A stretch of DNA of 64,000 nt, from NCBI GenBank assembly GCA_002917075.1, contig NTMA01000051.1:1-64000 (forward strand), in the 5' to 3' direction. Shown piece by piece: positions 10,312-22,030 of the stretch. Position numbers and translations under genes: made by a program. The DNA is from Hawksworthiomyces lignivorus (Eukaryota; Ascomycota; Sordariomycetes; Ophiostomatales; Ophiostomataceae). The notes under the pieces are model-generated. The model saw only the letters and a program-made list of their open reading frames with translations. It searched no databases and was not told the DNA's origin. Each line of letters begins with the position of its first letter. The stretch's first letter is position 1.

Positions 10312-11322
10312 ATGTTGCTATGGCAGCGATGGCCTGCCTTCTTCTCGGCTGCCGCCTGGCAGTTCGACATTGACCGGTACCTCGATCCGTTGATTCCGTC
10401 CTCGCCGCTTCCTCGGTGGCCCTATCCAATCGCCCACTTTCTCGGTTACCGCACGAGTCCTGCACGTCCCGTCGGCAACCTGATCATCATCGCCTGGATG
10501 TTTCTCGGCGTCTTTGGCGGCGTGAGCGTGGTGAATGTCGTCATCGCCCATATCCCTGCGTTCCGTGGCGTTGGCGGCGTCGCTACTACCGTCGGCAGCT
10601 TTGGCGCAGCCGCCGTGCTCGAGTTCTACGCCATCGAGTCTCCCCTAGCTCAGCCGCGCAATGCCGTCCTCGGCCAGCTGCTGTCGTCGGCCGTCGGTGT
10701 GGCGGTGGCCAAGCTGTTCGCCATGGCCGGCCCCGCGCGCTTCGCCACCCTCCACTGGCTGGCGGGCTCGCTCGCCTGCTCCGCGGCGACCGCCATCATG
10801 GCTCTGACGGGCACCGTACATCCGCCCGCCGGCGCCACGGCGCTCATCGCCGTCTCAGACAGCAACGCGCTACACATCGGATGGTACCTCGTGCCGGCAG
10901 TTCTGCTAGGGTCCGTGCTGATGCAATGCATCGCACTGCTGGTCAACAACATCCAGCGGCGGTATCCCATCTACTGGTGGTCGCCCGAAGAGGTCGGACA
11001 GATGTGGCGGCGATCTGAGGGACCAAACCCGGCACAGCACCCTCATGATTCGGAGCTAAAGGAGAGCGGCTTTGGCGACGTACAGCATGGCAGCAGCTTT
11101 CAAAGCAATACGGACGAAGAAGAGGCGAGGCCGTCAACACCCGAGCTAGGCCACGTCAAGTTCACGCGCACTCATTCACAGAGCCGGCGTTCTATAGCCC
11201 TGACCGGTCATCATGAGCACCCAAGGGTCATTATAAGTAGGAATGCTGTCACTGTTCCTGATAATATGTATTTGAGGCCTGAGGAGAGGTTGATTTTAGA
11301 AACTTTGAGTGAACGACTGTAA
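10312..11322 (+). CDS. HPP family integral membrane protein
   Basis: A 336-aa single-exon protein. The core (about 18-220) has the HPP-family layout: DRYLDPLIP near the N-terminus, several hydrophobic helices (about 55-78, 87-107, 118-138, 148-166, 190-212), and the family motif TVHPPAGATALIA with the HPP triplet at 170-172. The last ~115 residues are hydrophilic, rich in Ser, Glu and Arg, and probably cytosolic. HPP proteins are four-to-five-helix membrane proteins; plant and cyanobacterial members transport nitrite, and the fungal role is unknown. The ATG at 10312 is used because an in-frame stop near 10230 is the only upstream boundary and no other ATG intervenes. It is convergent with the NLR gene. 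Confidence 0.85.
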   Translation: MLLWQRWPAFFSAAAWQFDIDRYLDPLIPSSPLPRWPYPIAHFLGYRTSPARPVGNLIIIAWMFLGVFGGVSVVNVVIAHIPAFRGVGGVATTVGSFGAAAVLEFYAIESPLAQPRNAVLGQLLSSAVGVAVAKLFAMAGPARFATLHWLAGSLACSAATAIMALTGTVHPPAGATALIAVSDSNALHIGWYLVPAVLLGSVLMQCIALLVNNIQRRYPIYWWSPEEVGQMWRRSEGPNPAQHPHDSELKESGFGDVQHGSSFQSNTDEEEARPSTPELGHVKFTRTHSQSRRSIALTGHHEHPRVIISRNAVTVPDNMYLRPEERLILETLSERL

Positions 11323-12211
11323 TGGCATAAGGGTGGAAAAAAGAGGTTTTGATATGGCGTAATCTATGGGAGCATGAATAGTTAGGACACGTCTTGCATT
11401 TAGATATCTGGGACTTTTCACACGTCTTCATTAGCAGCAGTGGAAAATGAAAATCCACCATGAGGAATTTAATTACCACAAGACATAATGGCTCGCTCGA
11501 ATTAAGTATGCTATAGCAAGAAGTGTCAGCAGCATTGTTACTGAAAATCTCATCAGCTAAAATGGCCAGGTTACCCTTACAACTATATATTAGTGAAGAC
11601 TCAGTTACATTGGCCATCTCTTCAACTGGAAGTTGGTATGTTAACTCAAACACCGAACATATATGACTTCCATAACAGAGAGCAAAACCCGAATCCCCGG
11701 CTTCTCGATCTAGCATTAATTTATGGAACATCGAATCAATATATCTAATAGAATTTCATTACTGTTAGCAATCGCATTTTATTTTATGGAGAGACAAGAA
11801 TAAAGCTGGGGGCAAAAGCAGACCAGTTATAACTGATCATTGAGAAACATCTCATGTTAGCCGCCTTGCGTAGTTCACCTATTAATTGTTTTTTACCACG
11901 CATATGTGACAGACATTACAAGACATTCGAGCTGATGTTACTCGAAGCAGGCTTTTGAAGGCTAACGATATTTATTCAAAAAAAAAAAATAATAATAGAG
12001 AGAGAACGTTGAAGAGAACTTATATGCATTGATTTAGGAACATCCAGGCTGGCTTTGCTCAAGGTGAAACAGAAAAAAATTTAAGAGATGGTGTAAATAG
12101 TGTAGTCTAGCTGAGAGACCTCAAAAATGAGCTAATAGGGCAATGCCTCACCCGAATATTTCATGCTGCCAGAGACGATGTTGGTGAACATCGTGGCCCG
12201 TGAAGTCCTAC
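11323..12211. other. convergent 3' intergenic region, AT-rich
   Basis: AT-rich spacer between convergent HPP and NLR genes. It includes a 160-codon minus-strand frame (11249-11731, ATG start) that overlaps the HPP 3' end antisense; no domain is recognisable and I do not annotate it as a gene. A poly-A tract lies at about 11980. Confidence 0.5.
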
Positions 12212-15200
12212 TCAACTGCACCACTCTCGGCTTATCATATCCAGCCAATCATCAATGTTAACTACCTGATCCTTTTTGATCCGGACCCAATAGCCCTCCT
12301 TATTTTTGGTAACTAGTCCTCTAGGTGGATAGATTTCTAGGCGAGGATGCTTCGGGTCGCAGACCCGGAATGACAGCTTGCCGTCGACAAGCTTCTGGAG
12401 GCATTCGTCGCAAAACCCCACGTCAATGCAAACCTCGCAGACGCTGAATGTTTTAAAATCAACCTCGTCTCCTCTGCATCCGCCGTCCCAGCTGCTAACA
12501 TATTCGAACGGAGAATCTACCCCAGTATCATCCTCTTGAATCGAGAGCTCGATTTCTGTGAGGCCACTGCCGTCTCTTCCGGCCTCGGAATTTAGAAGCC
12601 CCTTGGGTCTCTGAAGTGGTTGCGTGAGAGCGAATGCGATGTCGGCATTTGCTCTGTCACCGAAACAATTCAATGCCCATGCAAGGTTGGCATATGCTAT
12701 GTGATCATTACTGATGTCTCTGTCGCTTAGATCCCGGATTCCAAGCTTCACTAGCGGCAAGATGTTTTCCCGCGCCAGATCAGTTTGGCCTTGCTGCGCA
12801 TACCAGCGTCCCAACAGCGCTGCTATTGTCTCTCCAGTCATTTTCGAGTAAGGAAGAGAAGTCGTCAGTTCCCCCCATTTTGTTACGAGCCGCTGCAGCC
12901 TTGATATCCAGACATCAGCGCCCGCTGCTCCGGCTTCTACCGCCTTAGTGAAGTACCATGGAGCCAACCAAAAAGAAGATATGGAAGAGCCAGGGGAGCC
13001 CATATTATCTTCCACGACGGTTTCCCACATCTTAATAGCCTCTTCTTCTTTATTATAAAACTGATAATACAGCTGAGCAAGTGAGACATCAGCGAGGGCG
13101 CGCGTATTATGGTCATCTGATGTGACAGCAAAGTTTGCAACCGCAATGAAAGCGTCTCTAGCGAGATCCAGCTGACCCGTTTCAGCACATGCAATCGAAA
13201 TAAAGCCGGCAGTGTAAGCCTCCTCATCCATTATCTTGCCAAGGAATCCTGCCCCCCACATAGGCTTCTCGCGAGCCAAAATAGATCTGAGCATCTTGAT
13301 TAAATAGTCGAACTTGCCCGTTCTGTGAGATGTATAGATCAGGTTAACCGCTACATAAGTTGAAGCCGGGTTAGACTCCCATGCATTTAAAGATGCCGCG
13401 ATGGCAGCTTCTGGGTTTCCTAGCCGTAGACTAGCATCTTGAATTAATTCGAACAGTCGAAGTTTTTGAAAGCTCGCCGGGACCTCCGAAAGCTCCTGCA
13501 GAGCTTGCGTAGCTAGGGCAATTACTTCTTCAAACTCATTCAAGGCAAATAGTCCAGAAGCCGCCTCCATTGATGCAGTTGACCTAGTATCCACGTCATT
13601 GCTCTTCTCAATGGCATGTCGAAATTCTCCAACAGCTGCAACAAGATACAGGCGAGTTTCGATTTTGCCAAACGTCCTTCCAAGGGCTAGGTGCCAATCT
13701 GCAGTCTTCTCTAACTCAAAAAGCGTGGTCATTTCACGGATCTCGTCTAGAGATATCCTCTCCACCATGAGCTCGAAAGGGCGGTTGAAAGATAGCAACC
13801 ATTGACGAGCAGAGCCACGTCGCTAGAAATATTATTAGATTAATGAAGCCATGGAATGGATGCCATACGTCGTGAAGGGACGCAAAAGGCTCTTAGATTT
13901 ACTCACTATAGACATATATTCATGCAAGAAGAGTATTGCCAAGATCCCATCACACGAAGAATCGCACAGCCAGCTTTTGGCGACGGCCTTTGCAAAGGGC
14001 TCGAAAAGAGATTCGGCTGAAACTTTCGCGCTTCGTAACCATTGGGCGGAAGATGTAGAGGAAATCTCGTCCGTCGGTATGGCTATGTACTTCTGTATAC
14101 GAGAGTACATGCTCTTGTCGAAGAGTTGGCAAAGGAATTTGTGTTCGTCTGAAACATTCTGGAGCCAAGTGCAAAGTAAGAACCCATCTTGAAACAGGGA
14201 CGAGATGTTGCTCGACAATTCTTTGAACCCAGAAGGATTGAGAGATCTGAGCATATCGGGTTGGATATCGGCTAGGTGGTCTAAGAAATGGTTTGCGGAA
14301 TAATCAAAAATGTGGGGTGGATGCCTATAGCTCTGGAGTCGTTTCTGAGCAGAGAAAGTTAAGAATAGTAGACAAATCCTAGTGATATGATACTGCGCAT
14401 GGTGGATGTCCATGCCTATGCCTTCATGGAATGGGGCAGTACGAAAATGCTGAGCCACACTTGCATGGCCAAACTTGACGGTTGATGCATAGTAATGGGC
14501 CGGAGCTGGATTTTCCTCTTCGTCGCTATTGCTGTCATAATCGTTTTTCTCGCCATCACTCTCTATTTCGTCGTCATCAGTCCACTGATCAGATTCAGAC
14601 TCAACCTCTGCTTGCACGGCACAATCTTGTGTTATTGAAGATGCTGTTGACTGATGCTTGGCTGAGAGGCTCGTCGTAAATGTGTCGTCTTCCTCGTCAT
14701 CAGTTCCAGCTCTGGAGCCAGTAACAGTAAAGAAGGACCCAAATCTCGTCCTTAATTCGTCGTCTAATCCGACAATACCATGCTGTTCTGGATCTCTGAG
14801 CTTCAGAATAGCATCTAGCTCGTACAATAGCAGGTCGCGCTTAGAACAAGCTACCCACATGATGATCTCGTTGAGATCTTCTTTATCGAACCCCCCCATT
14901 ACCGTTAGCCTCGTGATGACACGCTTGAACATATCGTCAAGACCAAGGGGAGGTTTTGCCAAGGATTTCCGTATAAGCTCTGGCTTGTTCATGTCTTTTA
15001 TTTCTGTAAGCATGAGCTTCGCCAACATGAACATGCCGTCGGAACTTGCACTAAGTTTCGTAATTATCTCCCTTTTGAGCCGCTTAGATTGAATTGGGGG
15101 CATCTTCTTGAGGAGAGGGATGCCCTCGTTGACTCCTTTCTTGATAAATCTCTCAATATCGGCCTTTGACAAGGAAGCCTCTATATGAATAATCTTGGGG

Positions 15201-16516
15201 CGTCTCTTCTCTCCTCTCCAAGCATTTGACACATTGTAGTCAAGGTCTGGCCGTCCCAGCAGCAGCAGCTGAATGGCAGGAAGTTTATGCCCATTTGACC
15301 GAGAACCTTCTAGATTTTTGGCCATTTTGACCAGCAATTCTTGGTTACCTAGCGTGGCTTCGTCGACTCCATCTATAACGACGAACAGTGGTCTCGACGC
15401 CACTGTGCTAGATTCAAAAGGTTTAGCGAAGAGACTCCCCCAGATTGAGCGTGGTGTGAGAAGGTTCATATCGTTTCCGCAGACCATCGTGGCCACTCTA
15501 CGGTAGGCATCGTATTGCCTTGCGACTTGGCCTGCGACTATTTTCAGGATAATTTCCGGGGTATGTTGGGTGTTCATGCCTTCTCTGATGTAAAAATAGC
15601 TCACTGCATTGAGGCTCAGACTTTGCTGGAGATGTGAGATGACTCGGGATGCTAGATGTGTTTTCCCAGTCCCTGGTTTTCCAAGAATCCATAATACGGG
15701 GAATTTCATGCGAAGCCACCTGTCGTAGAGCCTCTGCTTCAGCAACCAGCCGCCTGATAGCTTTATTCTCGAGCTGTCGATGGTGGCATGAAATATTTCG
15801 TTGTCTCTGGTCGCGGTAGTGTCTAGAGCTGATTGAAGCGTCTCCCTATCTCTGTCGACCTCTGCTCTCTCATCTATGCGTTGTGCTGTGGCGTACGTCT
15901 TCGCCGTGATCAGGGCGGTTTCAGCTCTTACCATATCGTGGAGGTTATCTAACGCCTTTTGGACTTTGTTCTCTCTGCCGATGGCGTGGCGCATCATCTC
16001 CTTTCCTCGACCTCGTTTAATGGCAGCCTCAGCTTCGTAGAAGACCTCAAGAAGCGAGCAGAGAAGCTTGACAACAACTTTGCGAAGCTTGCGGTCTATG
16101 CTGCCTCTGACGTATTCGTCTAGGCGGTCGGCAATATCTTGGATCCTCTTGAAAAGGTCTTCAAGGGAGTCGTACGTGTCTGTAACAGCCGAGCCGGCAT
16201 CAATGAAGAAAAGACCAGCTTCGACGAGGATGCCCGCAGGCGCAAATGGCGTCAGACCAATGCCTGCCTGCGCGACTTTGCTGAGCTTCTGCAGCTGCTT
16301 CATTGTGGCCATGAAACCACCCCAGAACTTTTTGCGCAAGTCTCGAAAGCGTGAGAAATCAGACTCGTGCTGCTCGATCAGCTTGTCAAGGTCAATATTT
16401 GTGTCAATCACTGCTTTCCATCTGTCCGTGTTGAATCTCCGCTTTGCCTTCTTTGAATACTCATCCACTGCCTCTTCCCACATCTGCTTCAGCTCTGCGT
16501 CCTTTTCTTCATCCAT
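12212..16516 (-). CDS. NLR-like STAND NTPase (Goodbye-NACHT-TPR-Cys-rich)
   Basis: Two long frames join through an intron at 13823-13906 (donor GTGAGT, acceptor TTTCTAG), phase 0, giving 1406 aa. Exons are 13907-16516 and 12212-13822. Residues about 9-125 match the fungal STAND N-terminal Goodbye domain (LKQMWEEAVDEYSKK). A NACHT-type NTPase follows: P-loop GKPGTGKT near 280, Walker B LFVVIDGVDEA near 378. An acidic insert lies near 625-670. The second exon is alpha-helical and repetitive, TPR-like, and ends in a Cys-rich tail (CEVC...FCDECL...CDPKH) resembling a degenerate ZZ finger. Fungal STAND proteins are NLR-like receptors implicated in non-self recognition and regulated cell death; ligand and output are unknown here. 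No effector-like gene is seen next to it. Without the intron the first frame would stop 23 codons past the donor. Confidence 0.85.
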
Positions 16517-18356
16517 TGCTGTCCTCTAGCATCCGGCCCAAGCGGCTGACTCTGCCCGTGCCGCCCTGTTGAGGGAACTGAAGTGTCATACACTTGATAA
16601 TCGAACTAGTTGTGTTCGTAAAATAAAAACAGCAGTGATTTCAAGTGTTGTGGGGTTGGACAGAGCAGCTGAACCATATTTTGTGATAATACCAATTGAA
16701 TAGGAGGGGCTCGCATCGTATGCCCAATTGGCATACGATTTAATAGACCTGCTTGGTCGTCAGCATAAAGTTTGGTGGTAAGGCAACCGCTCTCTCAGAT
16801 AGGCATAGTGCATCAGTCTTGAACTGTGACGCAAGTCGATCATGAAGTCAGCCTTGCGACAAATATCCCAATGGGCCTAGAGCATGATTTTGATAAGGTC
16901 ACATTGGCAGAAACGAGAGGATTTAATTAGGCTGAAATAGGAGAGCCTAACTGCTGATCACTAGCCATTGAACAAAAGTCTAGGTTTATTGGCTGTTGTG
17001 TATTAGTTCTTTCATTTGATGAATCGTTTCTACATCGCTCCAGCCTCACATCGTTATTGATTTTCGAAAGAGGTTGTCAACTCCTTAACATGACCACGGC
17101 ACGGCCCATTTGATTTTTGTTACCTTCGTCCTGGCATGAAACACACTTCATCAAGTAGCACTTCGTACGCTAAACATATTAAAAAGAAACGGCCTCCTCA
17201 AATTGGACCGCCAAAGCTACCAGAGGATTGCTTGTTTGACAGAGAAAGATAGAACTGTGTTTATGTTTGCAATCTGGTTAATAAAACCCCAACATCAGTT
17301 TTCTCGCTGGGTACTCTGATCTTGAAATTGTGATGACTTGCTTTAGGGGAAGCGGTCCTCCTGAACCTAAAATTGGTAGGATTCGTCTTTGAAAATATTC
17401 CAGAGCTTACCACTAAAATTGAACTGTCTCTGGCAGATTTCACGAGCAGATCACGTTTATCAGCATTATCGTGAGTGAGCCAGCCGGATTAAGTGAACTC
17501 ACTACCATCTTTGTTTACATTACGATGTCACGAGCGTAGAATATTTCTGGTTGATATTTGGTGGTGTCCTCCTTTCATGCACCGTCCCAAGCACTCTACG
17601 CCGCAGAGACAATAGTCCTCGTACGTTTAAGTGATGATTAAAAGGACCAAAGAGAGGTTTGGCTGTCGTGGCTGTCTCTGAAGCGGCCTAGGCCAAGATT
17701 TGCATAAGGAAGTACAAGCTTCAAAATACAAACGAGCAACCAAATAGACCTTATCCGTTGAGACGGCAGCTGTTCTGCTAGAAAACAAAAGGTTGAGAAA
17801 TTCACTAACTGTTGTAATTTCAGTTGTTATAGAAGCTAATGTTATATATATGTACGTATATGTTCTGTAATATTGGCATTCGACCATTGCACACGGCAAC
17901 TGACTCCATGTGCCAATGAGTATTTGCAAAAAGAAAAAAGAAAGTTCAAGACTATCCTCTACACATTAACATATCAAAATGTGTGGACTGGATGGTGCAT
18001 CTGGATTGCTCTGTCATAAGCTGTTCGGCAACGAAACTGAGGGGAAATTACCAGCTGCAGGATCTACTCGATATGTTGGAGAGAGTTTATGTGAAAGTTA
18101 AAATGCCATTTGGTGAGTATATTATGCGGTAAAGCCCGGAGGTTAGGCTTGTGCTAAACTGATAGCATTATTACACTGCAAATCTGCGCTGCAGAGGAGC
18201 GCCAATTTATGACATAAAGGTATATGGTTCAGTCATGCAAACAGAATCTACATAAAATCATACTATCTCATCTCATATATTCCATCTCTTTCCTTTTGGC
18301 TCTTCGCTGAAACGAAAATCGAGCGCAAACACATTATTTCGTCATTTCAATTGCAC
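16517..18356. other. intergenic region upstream of the NLR gene
   Basis: AT-rich spacer of 1.84 kb between two minus-strand genes, holding the NLR promoter and the X325 3' flank. A 10-bp-arm inverted repeat lies at 16715-16739. No open frame above about 100 codons looks coding. Confidence 0.55.
16715..16739. repeat. perfect inverted repeat in NLR promoter, 10-bp arms
   Basis: ATCGTATGCC, a 5-nt loop (CAATT), then GGCATACGAT; perfect arms. Centre about 210 bp upstream of the NLR start codon. It could be a binding site for a dimeric regulator or a hairpin in the 5' leader; nothing in the sequence decides. Confidence 0.65.
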
Positions 18357-19491
18357 TCACTGTCTTGAAGACACGGACAGGCCATCTACTTTGTTGAGCG
18401 GGATGGGTTGGTTGATCCTTGAGGCGCGACGCCGTTCCAGGTAGCCCGTCCGCCGGTGTCGAAGATAGATGAAAATAGCCGCTACAATAACAGCAATGCC
18501 ACCGACGATGGAACCGACGGCAATACCGGCTTTGGCGCCGGCAGACAGGCCAGAGGATGATGACGATTTGGAGGAGGACGAGTCCGACGAAGTGCTTCCA
18601 CCTGACGATGAGCCACTGCTGCCGGAAGATCCGGTGCTAGTAGGCGTTGAGCCAGCCGCGGTGCTTGATCCCGTTGGGTCGCCGTTAAAACTAGCATCTG
18701 TTACGTTGAAGCATGGACCTGGGGTTGTGATATCTTTGTCATTGACAAAGGTCTGCGATCGTCAGCGATGTACATCGAGTAGTCATAATTGTGGGAAACG
18801 CAGTGGTTAATAACAAGAAATAAACAAAAAAGTAGACGACGTACGACATCGGCACAGGCATAGAAGGTCTCGTTGTTACCGTTATTCTCATCCGCATATC
18901 TGGCCCTGTACTCCAGCTGGATGGTGGCATTTGTGCCGGCCGTGACGGTATTGGGAAGCGCGTCGATCTTGTAGCATTGGTGACCGGGAATAATCTCCGT
19001 TACATTGTTGACGACTTGTTCTTGAAATTGGCTCTGCGTTGTAGGGTCTATGTAGATATAACATGTTAGAAGGCATTCATTATAGACAGAATGCAGTCGG
19101 GGAACGTACCGTTGGTGAAGGCAATGTAAAAAGCTACTTCGTAGGCGTCGTCTGCAATGGAGAGAGCAACAGTACCGTCGGCTGCGCATAACAAATATTG
19201 TCAGTTCGCATCTTCTATCCCACGTCATAGTCCCCTTTGGTGAAATGATGTAATTAGAACTCATCGCTTTGCTCTTGTCTTACTCAAGGGGAATTTTGTA
19301 CGGTTGCCTACGCCGTAGGCGCTACCGCAAGGACCAATATTGTCATCACTAGCATCCCACGGACGGTTACCCGGCCACAGAAAGGCAACAGGGCCCATGA
19401 TAGTGCCCTCATCGCCATCACCATGTGCAGCTTGAGCAGTCTGCACAAGCGCCATGCCCATGGCCGCAGTAAGAGCGGATGAATAGCGCAT
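18357..19491 (-). CDS. X325/Bim1-like copper-binding protein with C-terminal membrane anchor
   Basis: Four exons (19284-19491, 19110-19181, 18845-19047, 18357-18752) give 292 aa; the frame closes at every junction. A signal peptide (1 to about 22) is followed by AHGDGDEG, so cleavage would leave His23 at or one residue from the mature N-terminus, as needed for a copper histidine brace. Family motifs follow: GPVAFLWPGNRPW, CGSAYGVGNRT, GHQCYKID, GTNATIQLEYRA and TFYACADVTFV. This is the LPMO-like X325/Bim1 family, which binds copper at the cell surface; Cryptococcus Bim1 acts in copper acquisition. A Ser-rich linker leads to a hydrophobic segment (AGIAVGSIVGGIAVIVAAIF) and about 45 basic cytosolic residues, so it looks transmembrane rather than GPI-anchored. 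Divergent from the gene at 23806. Confidence 0.88.
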
Positions 19492-19695
19492 GGCGATGCT
19501 GAGATAATTTAACCAAGAGAGATATTTTAATATTAAAAAGAAAATATTTGAGCTTCAAAACCTCACCCGAGAAGTTATACTGAGCAAGAAGTGGAGAGAA
19601 GAGGAGAAAAGAAAGTATGTAAGAAGAGAAATAGACGGAATTCTGATAACTTGTAAGCACGGAACAAAACTTTGGATTGTGCATTACCGACAATA

Positions 19696-19702
19696 TTATA
19701 TA
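19696..19702 (-). promoter_or_regulatory. possible TATA box for the X325-like gene
   Basis: TATATAA on the minus strand, about 205 bp upstream of the start codon. Position and sequence only. Confidence 0.35.
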
Positions 19703-21142
19703 GATGAACAGAGAGTAGTGTGTTCAGAGAACGTCTGGCAGAGAGAGGACTAAGAAAATTCTTGTGCATGCATGACGGACCCAAATACAACGGCACGACA
19801 TCCGAAAATATTCGAAGGTTGGGAGCATGGGAAAGGTGATTGCACGAATGGAGGTGTAGTGCGAAATACTAAAAATTGCTAGGGACAAAAAGGCAAACAT
19901 GTGTTCTTGGCAGAATACATGGTCGACATCCGAACGAAGTCGAGAGAGGGGTTCAGGAGGAGACTGTAGGATGAGCAGCTCGGTATGTGAATCCTGTTCT
20001 AGCTAAGATTTGTTGGAAATAGGCAGAGACCATAAAATCCAAATGAAAACACATGTCTAGATAGCGACAGAACAAGACAAGTACCAGGATTTCCATCTTT
20101 GGATATGATATCTCCTTCCTGTTTCTGTGATGTCCTGGTTGTCTTACATTCAATTTTACATCAACCTACTCTTGGGTTGCATCCTAGGGCATGTCGGATT
20201 GATATGCATGGCAAGTGAGAGTTTTAAGTTCTCTGTCAATACACCCCATATGGTGCTGATGCTAATTGTGGGAAGTGCCTTTAGAGCCTACCAGAAAAAA
20301 AAGTGATAAATTTGAGCTCTCAAAGTTTATGGCCTTCTCAGGTTGCTGTACAGTACGTCACAGAGACTTAGGAAGAATGTACTAAGAAAAATACAGCAGT
20401 GGGAGAAAGTGATCTAAAACCCACCCAGACCAAAGACTTGGTTTGGAAATGGGGGGTTTGTAAAGGAAACCGAGGAAGATGGGAAAATAGAACGAAAATT
20501 GTAAGGAGATCGAAGTGGCCTGTTAGTTTAGGCCAATTGTTGCTCCCAGATAGATACAACCAAACATACAAGCAAAATGTATTAGATATTCAAAACTATA
20601 CAATGAATAGGGAATTTTCTTGTACCATGTAGCAAAAAATACGGGATGCAAGTTCGCTAGTCTGGGTGTACCCAAGAGCAGCAAGCCGAGCTTTAGATTA
20701 AACGAGAAGAGCCTTGGAGTCTGCTAATACGCTTTCAGGAAGAGACACATGCCTTGGCGTATGTATTCACTTCAGATGGGGGGGCAAAGCAGCTAAACAA
20801 CAACTTGGCGGGAAGTGCGGAATCCGGCGGCAAACAGGCAAAGCAAAGATGGTGGCAAAGATGCCAAGGTCACTCATTGAAAACGAAGCTATCATAATAC
20901 GATGCTTAAAGAACATTGTAGAAATTTGTCTGACCACGCCATAGAAATAACCCAAGAGATCAGGGCGAAAGCTAGTCACAAAAGAGACGGCTGTGGGACT
21001 CTGAGGGCTCTCTAAAGAAGTAGGACTCAAAATCGCTCATTCCAAGTTCATACCATCCAATACCAGCCTACATGCTAACAAGAAAAGAAAAAGAAGTAAA
21101 TAAAACTGTCGCTATTACTTTGGCTCTCTATTTCCTTTTCCG

Positions 21143-22030
21143 ATCTGATAAACGGAATATCTGTGACCTTCCTCCAGAGGAAGGTCGCCAAATAAGGAGA
21201 TAACCAAGAGAACCTACGATCTGTCTTCAATTTTAAGCACTCAATACGTGCTGAACATATATTTATGGCGGTATTATACATATGTTGCTACCGTAGTGTT
21301 AGGGACGGGACAACTAGCAAAGAAAAAGAGAGGCGGTCCTTTGGAGTGCCGCTGGGAGAGATAGGAGACATACACGAGGTCTCACTAGCCCGTTCACGGA
21401 TATATCCCTCGGTGCGCACGTATGCAAGGGAAGGTCCTATTGGCACCACATTGAAAGAGACAATGTAACCGCTATGAAAATATGGATACACACCTTGAGG
21501 CGGCAAAGGCAGTCTCCATTATTTTCCTCCGCGCGTGGGCCAATTTTGATTCTTGGATCTGATAATTTTGATCTGATAAAAAAGCACAGCTTCTCTGCGC
21601 AGTATTGCTACCATCCTTCCTTCGTACTATAAGCAGCTTCCTAAGACCGCCAAATAAAGAAAAAATTGGGGCCAAACGTGTTGCATTGACTAGGGCCTCC
21701 GTAACCTAGACAAGACCATGTGAATGAACCGGGAACAAGGTAGAGAAAACATCGAAAGTTCCTCCGCCGTCTTGTAGCCGAAGGCACGAAAAGCTGCAAA
21801 AATATTACACAATGAATGATAGCGGAGCAATCAGACAGCAGCTCGCATGCTAGCAATGCGGGTCGAGAGTTCAATAAATGCTGGCGGTTCCACATGAGCA
21901 GGATGGTTGCTGGACGAGGTTGGTTTGGATTTTTATCTGATGGTGTGGAGCATCTTTAAACTGGTTAGGCGGGGCTTGGCGGGTCGAGTGGAGAAGATTG
22001 TCTTCATAATCTTATCAGATGATCAGATAA
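21143..22030. promoter_or_regulatory. cluster of six ATCWGATAA (iron GATA-factor) sites
   Basis: Exact matches at 21143-21151, 21557-21565, 21571-21579 and 22022-22030 (plus) and 21933-21941 and 22012-22020 (minus). The last pair forms TTATCAGAT-G-ATCAGATAA with one base between. ATCWGATAA is the known core of iron-responsive fungal GATA repressors (SreA, SRE, Urbs1, Fep1). Eight fixed bases plus W occur by chance about once per 65 kb counting both strands, so six in 0.9 kb is far above expectation. The cluster is 1.65-2.5 kb from each flanking start codon; the target is unknown. Confidence 0.7.
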
